Shown: positions 13,040-24,912, counted from the stretch's first letter. The stretch: DNA of 64,000 bases from Tretioscincus oriximinensis (GCA_022410635.1 JAJVDF010000282.1:699174-763173), one strand, 5' to 3'. Notes: generated by a model from the sequence alone, not told the origin. Translations and numbers: made by a program.

Positions 13040-14178
13040 GATTTCGTAGCAACGGCAAAAAAAGGGAAAGAAACAGTAGGAGGGATATGTGAAATGTTAC
13101 TGTGTAAACACGCATGGCTGAAAAAAGAAAAATACAAGAAAAAGCATTCTCCTGAGATTAAAGTACACAGAACAAAGAGCAAGTGGAGATAAAGTGAAAC
13201 TGAGTGGAAAAGGATCAAACTAATATTGATACTGTGCTGGCAATAATAAGACTTGTGTCATGGGTGTGAATATTTCTTTGTTGTGGTTTGAATTGGGTTG
13301 ACTTTGTACAGCTGGAGGAAAGGTGACTCCAGAAAGCTTGCTGCTAGTTTGACACTATGGTGCTGTTCAAATATGTACTTTTTTAACACATCTTGAGGCC
13401 CGAAGAACTGGAGTAAACCTTGGTGGTGGTGGGAAATGTTGGAACCAGTATTGGGAGCTTCCCAAGAGCAAAATATCTGGTGGGCCACTGAAAATCTTGA
13501 GTGCCTTGGGTTTATCTCTCCAATGAAGTGTGCATGGTTTTTTTATGATGTCACTTCCTGGGCTGGGCAGGAAGTGACATCACTCTCAGAATGCCATTTC
13601 CCAGAACCAAATGCCGAAAGTGACGTCAAAATGATGTTACTTCTGGAAAAATGGCTGCACCAAGGTGGGGTGAAATTTGTCGTAGATCTCTCTACATGAT
13701 CTCTGGTTGGAACAACTCCTAATAGTTTGCCTGCCTTCTCTCGTGAGTGAAAGAAGTGGTTTTGATAACTGCAAAGTGAATTCAGTTTCCTCCACTGTTT
13801 CCTTCTGTTGCAGCCATTTCATCATCTGCACTAGATCTGTGTCGGCTTCTGTAGTTTACAGCTGCATCAGCTGGGTAGCCTGTTTTCATAGTGTCCTCTT
13901 CTTGCACTCCACCTTTATCTTTCAAATGTGCCCGAGTTTTATGCTAATGCATAATTACAAAAAATTAATAGAGATAATTTAGTTTTGTGCAAAAGTAGAA
14001 CCGAACTCTAAAAAAGCAATCTCTGTCGCCTCCTTGGAGAGTAGAACAAAATGGAGGAACAGAGACAGTGCGTGACATTATTCACATAGAGGCACTCCCG
14101 CTATGGGCAAATTGTAGCCAAGAGCANGGTTAGCCCAAATTGGGAAAAACTGCATCTGCATCACTTTTGAGGAAACTA
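13040..14178. other. Intron stretch, nothing recognised
   Basis: The open frames here are short and lack family features. No repeat was recognised. Confidence 0.4.
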
Positions 14179-14352
14179 GGGCTGCACACAGAGCCTTATC
14201 CTGGTCTGTCCCTCGGAATAGGAGCTAGCCAACCACATGCTAGTGTAGACTATGGCAGGCCCCGGATGCTATAGTCTACACTGGCACGTAGATGGGCAAC
14301 CTCTGTCCCGAGATGTGACCCAGAATATGGGTCCATATGGCTAGGGCCTATG
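14179..14352. mobile_element. Harbinger-like MITE
   Basis: AGGGCTGCACACAGAGCCTT at the left and GGTCCATATGGCTAGGGCC at the right flank a palindromic core with TAGTGTAGACTATGGCAGG and its inverted partner TAGTCTACACTGG. Confidence 0.65.
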
Positions 14353-14359
14353 TGCACTC

Positions 14360-15230
14360 AGTACAAAACCACATAGCTTTCGCTCCTATTTTTCCCTGTA
14401 GTGAGAACTCGGCCTCCGAGTTCTTTTGTCAAATTATACATTCCTTTTGGCTGCCACTAAGGTGTATTTTCTGGAAATTTTAGTTTGCTCTTTCATACTG
14501 CAAATCAAACTAAATGACAGTGATCTGGTTGTTCTATTTAAACTAGTTCATGGCAAAAGTTGCTTAGATGCAGGTTAAAACCAATGCTTCTCCCAGATCT
14601 ATTTTCATGAAGGTATTGAGGCAATAACCTATGACATTGGTGTTATAAGAAATCCCATTATATTGTTAGGTTTCCTGTAATAGTGATTACTTATCTCCAT
14701 CTGTCAGCTCCTTATGTCATTGTTCCTGTTCAAACACTTAGATGCTAGCTAATTTGGTAGGGTGGGGGGGAACTATAGGGGAACTGATGGGCATTTGGAG
14801 ATTTTGGAACAAAAACGATGTCTGGCAGAAGTAGAGAAAAGCAATTACAGGACCTAAAGGGTAAATTCCAAAATTATATCCTGCTGTCTTGAGGCAACCA
14901 ACGAAAAATAAAATTGATGGGTGTTATTGAGGCATTGACTGAGATTATTACATGTTGTATAATGCATTTGTAAAGATGAAGTAGCATGGGAAGATTTGGC
15001 CATGTCTAGGCATCATGCTTTTTCCTTTTCCAGAAACTTCCAGACTTTATTTTTTATCTCATCTAAGAAGCTCACTTTTGTCGTACCTTCTGCCACTTGC
15101 ATACTGGAAACTGTGTGAGGACATCAGCATGCATACAAAGTTTGGTTTAGGTCTAGTTGTATAGAAAATAGTTCTCAGATTGCGAGAATTTGCAATAAAC
15201 CTTTAGTGCCTTCCAACCTGAATTTTTGTA
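14360..15230. other. Intron stretch, nothing recognised
   Basis: AT-rich DNA without a coding exon or recognisable repeat. Confidence 0.4.
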
Positions 15231-15231
15231 T

Positions 15232-15722
15232 ATACTTCTTTTATACCTCGCTTTTCTCTACCTGAGGGGATTCAAAGTGGCTTACATAACCTTTTGTTCT
15301 TCTTTTCACAACAGTAGGGGTGCAATAGGTCACAGAAAGCCAGGAATGTCCTGGATTTGCNGACAGGATTATTTAGTAAAATTAGGTAAAAATGACAGAT
15401 TTGTAAATTCCCTGATGCATAAGGCAAAGGGGAATTGCAGGATAGGGCTGACAGCAGCAGGAGTAGATCAGCTGTGCTCCAAAAGATTCCGGGTTCCTGG
15501 AAAGACCCTTGGAGTGTGCAGAGCTGCTCCTCTTGCAGGAGGCGGGGTTTGGTGCCTGCTATAAGGCAGACTCCTTTGCTCTGTGCGTGCGCATGCGCGT
15601 GCGCACCACTGTGTCCGTCCTGGTTTTGGACCCTTTGATTATGGCAGCCCTACACAACAGACACCTTGTGAAGTAGGTAGGGCTGAGAGAGTTCCTATGA
15701 CTAACTCAAGGTCATAGTTGGC
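15232..15722 (-). mobile_element. tRNA-derived SINE (type S1), split by a hAT element
   Basis: The left part (15232-15314) has TTTTATACCTCGCTTTTCTC and TTCAAAGTGGCTTACATAAC. The right part (15653-15722) has ACAGACACCTTGTGAAGTAG and GGGCTGAGAGAG. In the intact copy at 58180 these are contiguous. The break is exactly the hAT-type insertion below. Confidence 0.8.
15315..15652. mobile_element. hAT-type non-autonomous transposon with perfect 8-base duplication
   Basis: The 338-base element begins TAGGGGTGCAATAGG and ends ATGGCAGCCCTA, flanked by CACAACAG at 15307-15314 and 15653-15660. Its inner part (GACCCTTGGAG, GGAGGCGGGGTTT) matches the element at 48567. The eight-base duplication and TAGGG ends fit the hAT superfamily. 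No transposase is encoded. Confidence 0.85.
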
Positions 15723-15854
15723 AAAATAGACTTTTTCCATATAGGTATTTTTTCCATATAGATGTGCTGATGATTATCCTTTACACAAACTTGAAATCCT
15801 TTGCCTATAGGAGTTTTGTCTTCCTGCCCCCTCTACTTGAACAAGGAAAGGAAA

Positions 15855-16057
15855 TTTCAGAGAAATAGCCGTGTTAGTCTAGCAGAAAGTCCAGCAAAGG
15901 GGCTAGCAGCACTTTGAGACTAACTTGAGAAAAGTGGTTGGCAAAAGCTTTCATGGACATGTCTACTACTTCAGATGCTGAGGGACTGTCTACGAAAGCT
16001 GTCTACGAAAGCTGTCTACGAAAGCTTATGCCAACCACTTTTCTCAAGTTAGTCTCA
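15855..16057 (-). mobile_element. Foldback retroelement, copy 1 of a back-to-back pair
   Basis: The left end is TTTCAGAGAAATAGCCGTGT, the reversed fixed 3' end of the family. The right side is truncated at TTAGTCTCAA. The copy is itself a hairpin, with arms around GAGAAAAGTGGTTGGC. It is bounded by the 12-base AAGGAAAGGAAA at 15843-15854 and 16058-16069. A 13-base unit CTGTCTACGAAAG is repeated three times at 15986-16024. Confidence 0.75.
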
Positions 16058-16069
16058 AAGGAAAGGAAA

Positions 16070-16299
16070 GTCCAGCAAAGAGGCTAGTAGTACTTTGAGA
16101 CTAACAGGAGAAAAGTGGGTGGCAAAAGCTTTCATGGACATGTCTACTACTTCAGATGCTGAGGGACTAATGTCAGGGTCAGGTATTTATAGAAAATGGT
16201 GTATGGGAGATGCCACCCACTTTTCTCCTGTTAGTCTCAAAGAGCTACTAGCCCCTTTGCTGGACTTTCTACTAGACTTAACACGGCTATTTCTCTGAA
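16070..16299 (+). mobile_element. Foldback retroelement, copy 2 of a back-to-back pair
   Basis: It is truncated at the left (GTCCAGCAAAG) and complete at the right (ACACGGCTATTTCTCTGAA). It is bounded by AAGGAAAGGAAA at 16058-16069 and again at 16300-16311. The arms around GAGAAAAGTGGGTGGC form a hairpin with an intervening unique loop. Confidence 0.75.
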
Positions 16300-17067
16300 A
16301 AGGAAAGGAAAGGTTTTGAAATAAAAAGGTGTGCTTGCTGCTACTGGCCAGAAAATAATATTAAAAAAAATAATGGGAAGCTGCTTGTCAATTAAGGTAG
16401 ATAAACATACTTTCTGTCCCCTAATGTTGACTCAAGATGTTCTATCAATGTTCGATCCCAAAGAAAATTCAGGGAAACTAATTATTTCTCTTCAAAGATT
16501 GAGATGGAAATAAATCTGCAGGACAAATAACACGGGATTTAGTTACACAAAGACTTCCTAATTTAAAATGGCTTCGGAACAAATTCAAAATGGAAGTGAT
16601 CTATTACTGGCTTTTGGTTACGATCAGTATTTGAAACATCCAAAGCATTAGCAAACGGACAGCCGGCAGCAATTGAAGGCTTTCTGAAGGCAGTCATTGT
16701 GGGGAAATGAGGCTCTGGACTATGTCATTTCTTTTTGCCTGATTGTTAACATTCCTGATGTTCTTATGCTGCCAATGCTTCTATTCACATTACAATGCAG
16801 TTAATCTGACATAATAGCCTTTATTTGAAAAGAAGCCTGCTAGCTGCCACTGGCCTTGGCCTCAGTCCTGTTGGCTGAGAAGAAAACTTGATTGTCCTCT
16901 TCTGTTCCACTCAGAACTTATATGGGGATCATTCAGTTACTAGCCAAGGAAGTAACTGTCTGTTTTCCAAGTTCTTCATAGGTATCTAGAATAACCAAGC
17001 AGTTAAAGGTTATTTCTACACTGGGTCTTATCCTGGACCTGCTATCCACTGGCTAGAATAAATTAGA

Positions 17068-17395
17068 ATATAGGAAGAACATAAGAGGAACTCTGCTGAA
17101 TGGGGCCAGAATACAGCATTCTGCCTCACACAGAGGACCACCATTCCACCTGGGCAGTCTGGAACAGAAGAAGGCAAAATATGCACCTGTTCTCTATACC
17201 CTGCAAATGGTATTTCAGGAATACTGTCTGTTGATCCACCTTGGAGGCAGCATCAAGACATCCATTCTAGTAGCTATTTATACTCTTGGTATCCGTGAAT
17301 TTGTCTAATCCTATTTTAAAGCTATCCAGGAGGTTAGCTACCACCACCTCTTCTGAAAGTAAATTCCAAAGGCTGATGACGTGCTGGGTAAGACA
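17068..17395 (-). mobile_element. CR1 LINE 3' part, antisense
   Basis: It starts ATAAGAGGAACTCTGCTGAAT and runs to CCAAAGGCTGATGAC. The minus strand retains VISLWNLLSEEVVVANLLDS, the end of CR1 ORF2. Confidence 0.85.
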
Positions 17396-17566
17396 ATGGC
17401 AGGCCTTGATGCACTCACATGCAGTGCAAAATAAAGGGGGGTATCTCTGGGTTGTTATGGGAGTGTTTGATATGAAATTGTTACCCTTCTTCAAATATCT
17501 TTGGCTAGAAAAGTAGGGTTGCAACATTTAATCTAGGATTGAAATTTGCAGCTGTAATGGAAATGG

Positions 17567-17800
17567 AGAGCCNGTTTGCTGTAGTGGTTAGAGGGTTGGA
17601 CTCTTACCTGGTAGTCTCCCAGTTTAAATCCACACTCCTCCAAGAAGCCAGTGATCACAGTTCTTTAGAACTCTCTCAGCCCCGCCTACTGTTGTGGAGA
17701 AAGCAACAAAAGCCATGTGCGCTGCCCTTTGGCTGTCTGCCCTGAGACCTTCCGGTATAGGGGTGTGTGTGTGTGTAGGGATAAATAAATAAGAGGAATT
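17567..17800 (+). mobile_element. tRNA-derived SINE (type S1) with LINE tail
   Basis: A tRNA-like head (TGTAGTGGTTAGAGGGTTGG, with a box-B-like AGTTTAAATCC) leads into the S1 body (AGTGATCACAGTTCTTTAGA, CTCTCTCAGCCCCGCCTAC). The 3' end is GCCCTGAGACCTTCCGGTAT, a TG run and ATAAATAAATAAG, the same tail as the L2-like LINE. Confidence 0.8.
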
Positions 17801-18510
17801 TTCATCAGGTGCATCAGTCCCTTGTGATGCCTGCAGCACCTGGCTGTAAACTCTTATCCTGTTTTTTATGTGATAACCTTAGAGAAAAAATAGAGTTGAA
17901 TAAAAACATGAGTTCTGCCATCATCTGTTTCGTGGCCTCCAATTTGCTAGCCAGTGTTAGCAGCTCTTGCTATTGGCCAAAAGAACCTGCTCCAAGTAAC
18001 AAGTCATCAGCAGTTGTTGTTATTTCCTGTCTGTGGAAGGGGCAGACACTAAGTGGTGCCTTAAATTTTCTTTCTGCCCCTTGGGTCTCAGTTTGCCCCA
18101 AGCCCACTCCTTTTATCGTGTTTGATTGCAGCCTTTTNATACACCATGCACAGGGGAGTTCAGTCCCTGTGTAGCCTTAATTGAAATGAACTGTGGGTAA
18201 TAAAATCTACCCATTTGTGACAACGTTCTCAAATTCGTCTTGCTGCATATAACAGCATGCATCCAGGAATAATTTGGCACCAGGCAGGGTATTTTTGCTC
18301 TTGATATAGCGAGTCCTTGAATGGATGCTTCTCTGTGATATTTCCTTTCTGTGTCCACCTGAATTCAAGTTCTTCCAGTTTTTTTCTCTATAAAAAGCTC
18401 AGAGGAAAACTAAGAAGGAGAAGTGCACTTTGTTTGTTTGAAGGGAGTGTTTCACTTACTACAGAGCTTGATTAGTCCTTAATTCCTAACTAAGACCTCA
18501 GAAGAATAAT

Positions 18511-18712
18511 TAGGCTGACCAGATGACCTCTTTTTTGGGGGGGAGGTGAAAACCCAGTTTTGGGGTGCCTCCTGGTTTTTGCTGCGGAAAAGAAAATTAA
18601 AAAACATTTTCTTTGAAAAAAACTTTTTTTAAAAAAAAATCTGCAGCAAAAACCGGGAGGCACCCCAAAACTGGGTTTTCACCTCCCCAAAAGGGGTCAT
18701 CTGGTCAGCCTA
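18511..18712. mobile_element. Foldback hAT-like MITE, copy B
   Basis: The ends TAGGCTGACCAGATGACC and GTCATCTGGTCAGCCTA are inverted, and the interior is an almost complete palindrome with AAAACCCAGTTTTGGGGTGC and its reverse complement. The loop is A/T-rich. Confidence 0.8.
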
Positions 18713-18719
18713 CACTATA

Positions 18720-20380
18720 AGAGCATTCTAAATTGTCTGTGTGACAGCATTCCATTAATCTTCCGACTCCAGATGGAACACCACAAGTAGCAATAAAATC
18801 AAATCAGTTCTATACTCAGGTTTCTGGTACTAATTAAGTCTTCGATAGAGAAGATGTCACAAGACTTTCAATTTCCAAAATATTTTTTTGCATGTGTCTA
18901 ATCAAAAGATAATGTTAATCTGATTGTATCTATATTACTAATTCACATCCTGGTGGTTGGCCTTCTAACCAATCACCAGTGGGGACTGTAACCCCACTGT
19001 CTCCCCCTAAACCTGTGCCTCTATGATCTGCACGGGCCTCCCTGGCCACATACACACCACCCACTTGGCTGCAAAGCATCAGCAATACATCCGCATGCTG
19101 CCTGCCTCTAGCCGCTGCATCCCACCATCATGCCACCCAGCAGGAGCATATACCACGCCTGCATTTTGACAGGCTTTCAACTAACTTCTTAAAAAATATT
19201 TGGCTGATACCAAATGATAATTCACTTATACTTTGGTCTTCTACATAATTTAGTTCCCCTTTTCCTCCTCCGGAAAGGAGCTGGGGACTGAAGATACTCA
19301 AATTCTTTGATCCCTTCAAAAAGAAACTCCTATACTTTGCTAAGCAGTGGAAAACTATCTGAAACACTTTAGCTCAGATTTCAGCTGTTTTTCTGAACAC
19401 GTGTCACTTATTTGCTTTATCTGCTGGCGGGTAACTACAGAATTTTTATTTCCTTTGGTGTCTTTCCTAAGTAAATATTTTATGGAGTTTCTTTTCTTTC
19501 AGACTGCTGGTGTACTTAACAAAAGGACATTGATTTAGGATAATTGTCTAGAGTAGGAAGGTAATAAATCTTGCCCAGATATACAAGTAGAGGTGCTCAT
19601 GGGAATCTGTAGTCTACGATAAGGAAGAGCTTCTTCTGAAGTTTCTGCAAGTGCTTCTTTACTATGGTTAATGGCTGAAAGAGATACAATAAAGAGAAAA
19701 TAAGCAGAAGCAGGCAGACTACACAAGTTCCAATTGACAACATTCCATTGCTATACACAACCATACCAGTAGCTACATGATACAATTAAAAATTTTAAAA
19801 CTTGGAAGAAGGGCCTCTTCCTACTATGCCTTGTGGGTTTTAGCAAGTGCTTAAGCTAAACAGGAAACCATTTAAATANCTATTTTTATTAAAACATTTC
19901 TGCTAGGTTTGCAAGGTATTGAACTGCTGAAAACTGCCTCATCTTTTTTTTTTGTAATGAATTTAAATTAGAGGCACCTATTGGGGTTCAAAGGAACAAT
20001 CCAGTTTATTCATTTGCTTAAACAGGAACTGTGTTTTCATTTCAACCTCTCGCTTTGTGGAAGTGCCAAGCAAAACTCACAGCGCAGTTGTCAGAAGTAA
20101 CTGGGCCCTTTGATTGTGTTTTGGTTTGATTTGGTTTGGTTCATTAGCTGCTCCACTAGGACAATACTTTTTCTCATATTCTTTTGATACACATCTGCCA
20201 AACAAGGAAACCTTTCATAAATCAAAGTTAATAAGGAAAAAAAAAACCACAATGAAACATGGTTACTACCTTTAAGGCCAAGATCTCAAGATGTAATTTA
20301 TTTTTTCTGAAACTTAATACTATAAGCATTTGGGTAATTATCTCTAGACTAAATGGTTGCCTAGTAGAAGAACTGGTTTT
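18720..20380. other. Intron stretch, no gene
   Basis: A GC-richer patch near 18950-19140 looks like old repeat DNA. Otherwise nothing was recognised. Confidence 0.4.
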
Positions 20381-20384
20381 TTCA

Positions 20385-20915
20385 TAAACCGCTTTTTACA
20401 TCTGAAGGGACTCAAAGCGACTTACAAGGTGATTCCCATTAATTAGTTGCAGTCTGCTGCATTTTCTTGCAATTCTTGCTTTCAAATAGCTGGGTTGGCT
20501 ACAGTTGCTGGCTAGTAGAAGGCATCCGACACAGGACCTCAAAACCCCATCTCTCAGAGACCTCAGACACGAATGGCTCAGTTGCTTAGGTCTCTCAGCT
20601 GGGAGATGGGGTTTCGAAGCCCTGTCGGACATGGGGAGGGGTGAGCACCTTCTCCTAGCCTGATGGCAAGTAGGTAAATGGGAACCACCATAGCCTGGGG
20701 GGGAGATAGAGTGGAAGCCTTCAGGATTTTGAGTCCCTTCAGGGGAGAAAAGCGGAGTATAAAAACCGAGTTCTTCTTAGCTCACTGAGCCGAAGGGACT
20801 CAAAGTGGTTTTCAAGCTTACTTTTTGCCTGAAAGCTTACATTCTATCTTCCCCACCATGCTATGATGGTTCCCATTTATCTAATTGGAATATCTTGCTT
20901 TCAAATAACTGGGTT
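20385..20915. mobile_element. Three S2 SINE copies, two of them head to head
   Basis: A minus copy (about 20385-20580) adjoins a plus copy (about 20580-20775) at their tRNA-like heads, making a large inverted repeat. A third, minus fragment follows (20785-20915). All share GAAGGGACTCAAAG or its complement and the GATGGTTCCCATTTA block. Confidence 0.7.
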
Positions 20916-20919
20916 ATAA

Positions 20920-23900
20920 AAATGTGAAACTCAACTGTGTCAATGAGAATTTCTGCTGCTTTTAATTTGTTGGTGTTCATTCATTCAATTGCAATTGTTT
21001 CTTTGTAAGCCAATGAAACCATGGCACACGAGTCCTCTCTGTCTTCCACTGCCTTCCAAACTCTGGTCAAACCCATACTTGTTGCCCCATGATGCTATTT
21101 GTCCACCTTGTCTTGAATCATCCCTCCTTCTTTTGCCTTTAGTCTTTCCTAACATCAGGAGCTTTTCTAGTAAACTGCTTGAAGATCTGTAATCACTGAT
21201 TTGGTTGATGATTTATTTGCAAATATTGTTTGTGTGTTTGTATATATATATAAAATAACCAGGGTTGTGTAGATCAGTAAAATGGAACCTCTGCACTTTT
21301 TAAATCTATGGGGTCTGGACCAATTTGCCTATGGTTTAGCAACTTGTATTTCAGATTTCAGAGAAATAGCCATGTTAGTCTTCAGAAAGTCCAGCAAGGG
21401 GGCTTGTACCACGTGGTGACTGACAAGCGAAAGGTAGGNGGCATGAGCTTCCATAGACACGTCTACTTCTTCATATGCATTNTATTTCTGACACATCCTT
21501 CAGTAGAAGGTCACAGTTGGAATCTACCTGAGGAGATGTTTTGTCTGTTTTGCTACATCTTCTATAGCTGCAAAAGTCAGTCATGGTGAAATCCTAAGTG
21601 CTCTCAAGGTAGTTATAAAGGGCAGAATCTGCTGTTAAGTAGGTCTTTTTCTTACCGTATCTGTTGGAGCTTTAATTGTGCATGTAAATAGGTANTTATA
21701 TTGTTTATCTAGCACTTCATGCGGTCTTGTGTTTTAATAACCCAAATTGCTAATTTTGTGCTCTGTTAAACCTCAGCAAATTCAATGCGGTTACCAGCTT
21801 ACTGTATAGATTAGTATAGCTGAGGGAATACTTACAGAATAGAAATGGAGAGTCTGTGATCTCCCAATTGTTATTCAACTTATGCTTCTTTCATTTGGGC
21901 TATTTACTACACTAAGGCTGCATCCAGATAGGATCATTAATCCACTAATCTGTTGCATTTGCCTCACTTGGTTGTTATGTAAACAGATTGTGGGATTTAA
22001 AGCCAATTATCCAGCAAACAAAATGGCAGAGGAGAGAGGATGTCACATTATCTGTGAAAATCTTGCTTGTCAGGAACTGATAGAATGACAAAACATGGAA
22101 TATATTGTAAAGATAAATGNATGAGGCCCAATAAAGTCAGTAAACCAATAAACAGGATTATCAGGAAATTCTGGCTTAAACAAGTGCCGTGTAGATATGT
22201 CCCAAGCAGGGCTGATTGGTTACTATCATTCATCGTGCTGGTCTCTTCCTAAGGCAGTTTATGGAATTCTATAAATGCAAAGTAGTATGTTCAGAAGATT
22301 ATATATAATATGTTAGTATTTATTGCAAGTGTAATGATAAGAGGTATTATTTAACATTGTTTATTAATAGTACTTTAGCTAATTAGAGGAAGCCAAGCTT
22401 CTCAAATGGCTGTCCTCTTTCGTGTTCCTCTTGTGATCAAGGCTGGTGGGGAGAGGAACCATCTTGTCTTAGTTGTTGGGTTTTGTTCTAAGTGGTGTTT
22501 GCTCAAAGCTATTTTTCTTTTCTGTAGGATAACAGACCTGTAAGGCCAGCATTGATAGCACTCCACCACATCAAAGCTTGAGTCCTTTAAATATGTTTCA
22601 GTTTAGGATATGGATAACGTGCTTTGTCAGCATAGAAGGCTTGCATAGCCCAATATAGCTATAGGCAAGGCAGATGGATTATAATAGAGCGATATATCGA
22701 AAGGATTGAATCTATACTTATTAGCAGTAACTGATCTTTCTAGGTGTGTCTAGAAATGATCAGGAGCCAGATTTTTTTAACCTTTCACATTTTGGAAACG
22801 GGAACACACACACACCCTCCTGCTCCAAAAAGCAGTGGGGTGTGAATATGGGAAGATCAATCTTCAAGTCTGCTCTGAACCCCTCATCATGGTTTGGCAA
22901 GGCGGTGGCATATATTCTGCATGCAAAAAGGACACATCAGTGCCAAACTGGAAGGTCTTGTTCATTGCATTTGTACTGTTGTGGAGCTGTTCCTTGTGCT
23001 ACTGGAGTGGCTGTGGCCTGCAATCCACAGAAAATAAGCCATAGGTGAAGGTAGGAACCAGTTCCAGCTACCTGCGGAATAGTCAGGCAGATAGTGACAT
23101 GCACACTAGATTTACACAAACCACCAGAACTATTCCCTGGAACTAGTGTGGAAAGGGCCAGATTTACCCATTGAAGAAGGAAATGGCATACCATTGAGGT
23201 ATCTAATCTCTACTGTTCATAAGACTCATCGCTGAGTCCAAAATTCCAAGCTATGCCATTGGTCTTTATGGACCAACGACAGGGCTCAGAATGTTAAACT
23301 TGGTGCGTGTGTGCCCACAGCGTTGGCATCATAGACTACCCGGCCGTCTGCCCAACATGGTGGAGAGGGCAACCTCTGGTGCTTGGCCCAAATACGCCAC
23401 AGCAGCCAATGCACATAGAGGCATCCCACCACACCAAGACAGAGGAGGGAGTCAGAGCTGCAAAGGAGGGAGCTGGGGGTCAGGGCAGGAGGAACCAGGA
23501 GGAACCTATCCTCACTGACGCCTCAGGTGCTTTTACCAACCTAAACCTGATTTTGCAGTCGTACGCAATAAATTGTATAATCTGAAAAATGTGTACAAAA
23601 AGGAAGATTGCAAACAGCAATGGATAATAGTGAAGAAACATTAGCTAAAAATGGAGAATAATATAACAAAATTAAGGTTGATATTCTAGATGTAATCCTC
23701 TCTGCAAATGTATAGTACTAAGAAATAAGGGGTGGAAGGATAGGACGGAGTTAGTGGGAGGCATTGACAAAATTAAAACATAAGGAAGACGAAGAAAAAT
23801 GAAATATGGTTTCATATTTCCGGTATTTTCTTTTATTTACGTTTTACTAATACAGTTGTTAATAATTGTAAAACATTTTTGCACTCTTTTGCACTTACTT

Positions 23901-24470
23901 TAGAAATCCTACAAGGTCACAAGGTACCTAATCAGCCTTTTTAAAGATACCTATGGGATATGGAAGGCAGAAGTTGGCATCTCACTAAGTTATGCATTTC
24001 CTACATGGTTAATGTCCAAGTAGAAAAAAGAGGAAGAATAAATAGCTGCTTAGAGTTCATAAAAATCCATAAAACTTATCAAATTTAGCAGCTGAAGACT
24101 TGGTATGTTTCTTTGTTCCCTAGCATAAAGAGAGTTAGAGAAAAATGGAGTTATAACGTGGAAGAAAAGAGAGGAAATAAAAAGATGTTTGTCAACTTTG
24201 ACTTCGTAAGTAGAACCAAGGTGAAGTAACAAAAGTAGAACAGGAGAAAGAGGATCTTTGGGACAAGCATATCTCTCTTTTAAGAGGGAGCATCACAGAA
24301 CTGAAATTCAGAACGGTTATGATTTGGGCTATCCTACCTTCCCATAGGAACAAGACACAAATAGCTTTAGAAGGCCTAGAAGTTCATATGGAATTTTAAA
24401 CAGTGTCCCATTCTGTTGCCAGTAAAAAAATGGTAAAAGGGGTTTTTAAAGTCTTCCCCACCTCCGCAAT
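20920..24470. other. Intron stretch with one foldback copy
   Basis: Apart from the element at 21355-21480, I see no repeat or exon I can name. The open frames near 22746-23585 lack conserved features. Confidence 0.4.
21355..21480 (-). mobile_element. Foldback retroelement, single arm
   Basis: It starts TTTCAGAGAAATAGCCATGT and includes GAAAGTCCAGCAAGGGGGCT and a GACACGTCTACTTCTTCATA centre. TATTTC(A/T)GA lies on both sides, suggesting a short duplication. Confidence 0.65.
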
Positions 24471-24488
24471 TAACACTAAAAAAGAATG

Positions 24489-24672
24489 TTCAGCAAAGGG
24501 GCCAGTAGCACTTTGAGACTAACAGGAGAAAAGTGGGTGGCATAAGCTTTTGTAGAAACCTCTACTTCTTCAGATGCTTATGCCACCCACTTTTCTCCTG
24601 TTAGTCTCAAAGTGCTACTAGCCCCTTTGCTGGACATTCTACTGGACTTACACGGCTATTTCTCTGAAATTG
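24489..24672 (+). mobile_element. Foldback retroelement with 14-base duplication
   Basis: ACTAAAAAAGAATG flanks it at 24475-24488 and 24673-24686. Arms of about 57 bases (CAGCAAAGGGGC to GGTGGCATAAGC) are inverted around a GTAGA..TCTAC centre. Only the right arm carries the fixed end ACACGGCTATTTCTCTGAAA. AGAATGT at the left junction also occurs inside the right arm, a microhomology. Confidence 0.8.
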
Positions 24673-24912
24673 ACTAAAAAAGAATGAAACTGACCTATAT
24701 ATAAAAAATGTAAATTAACCCCATTCCATAGCAATTTAAAACAAAACAAGATTTGGCTTCTTCACATGTGCCAATAACATAATAATTAGCCCCTGTTCTC
24801 ACTAGGAGGAAAAACAGGTGTTAAAACAGGGTCACTCAGTGGTGACCTGACTCTTTTTCCATTTAATCTGAACAGAAACCACAATAGCCACGAGCTGATA
24901 TAAGTGGTGGAA

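Noticed and set aside
17567..17650. A functional tRNA gene
   Set aside because: The tRNA-like head is part of an S1 SINE with a degenerate box B and no cloverleaf.
23270..23300. A third copy of the RT-polypurine family
   Set aside because: Only about 24 bases match (ACGACAGGGCTCAGAATGTT), too short to call.
24489..24672. CRISPR-like or phage-type repeat
   Set aside because: The inverted arms belong to a dispersed eukaryotic element; there are no spacers and the context is vertebrate.
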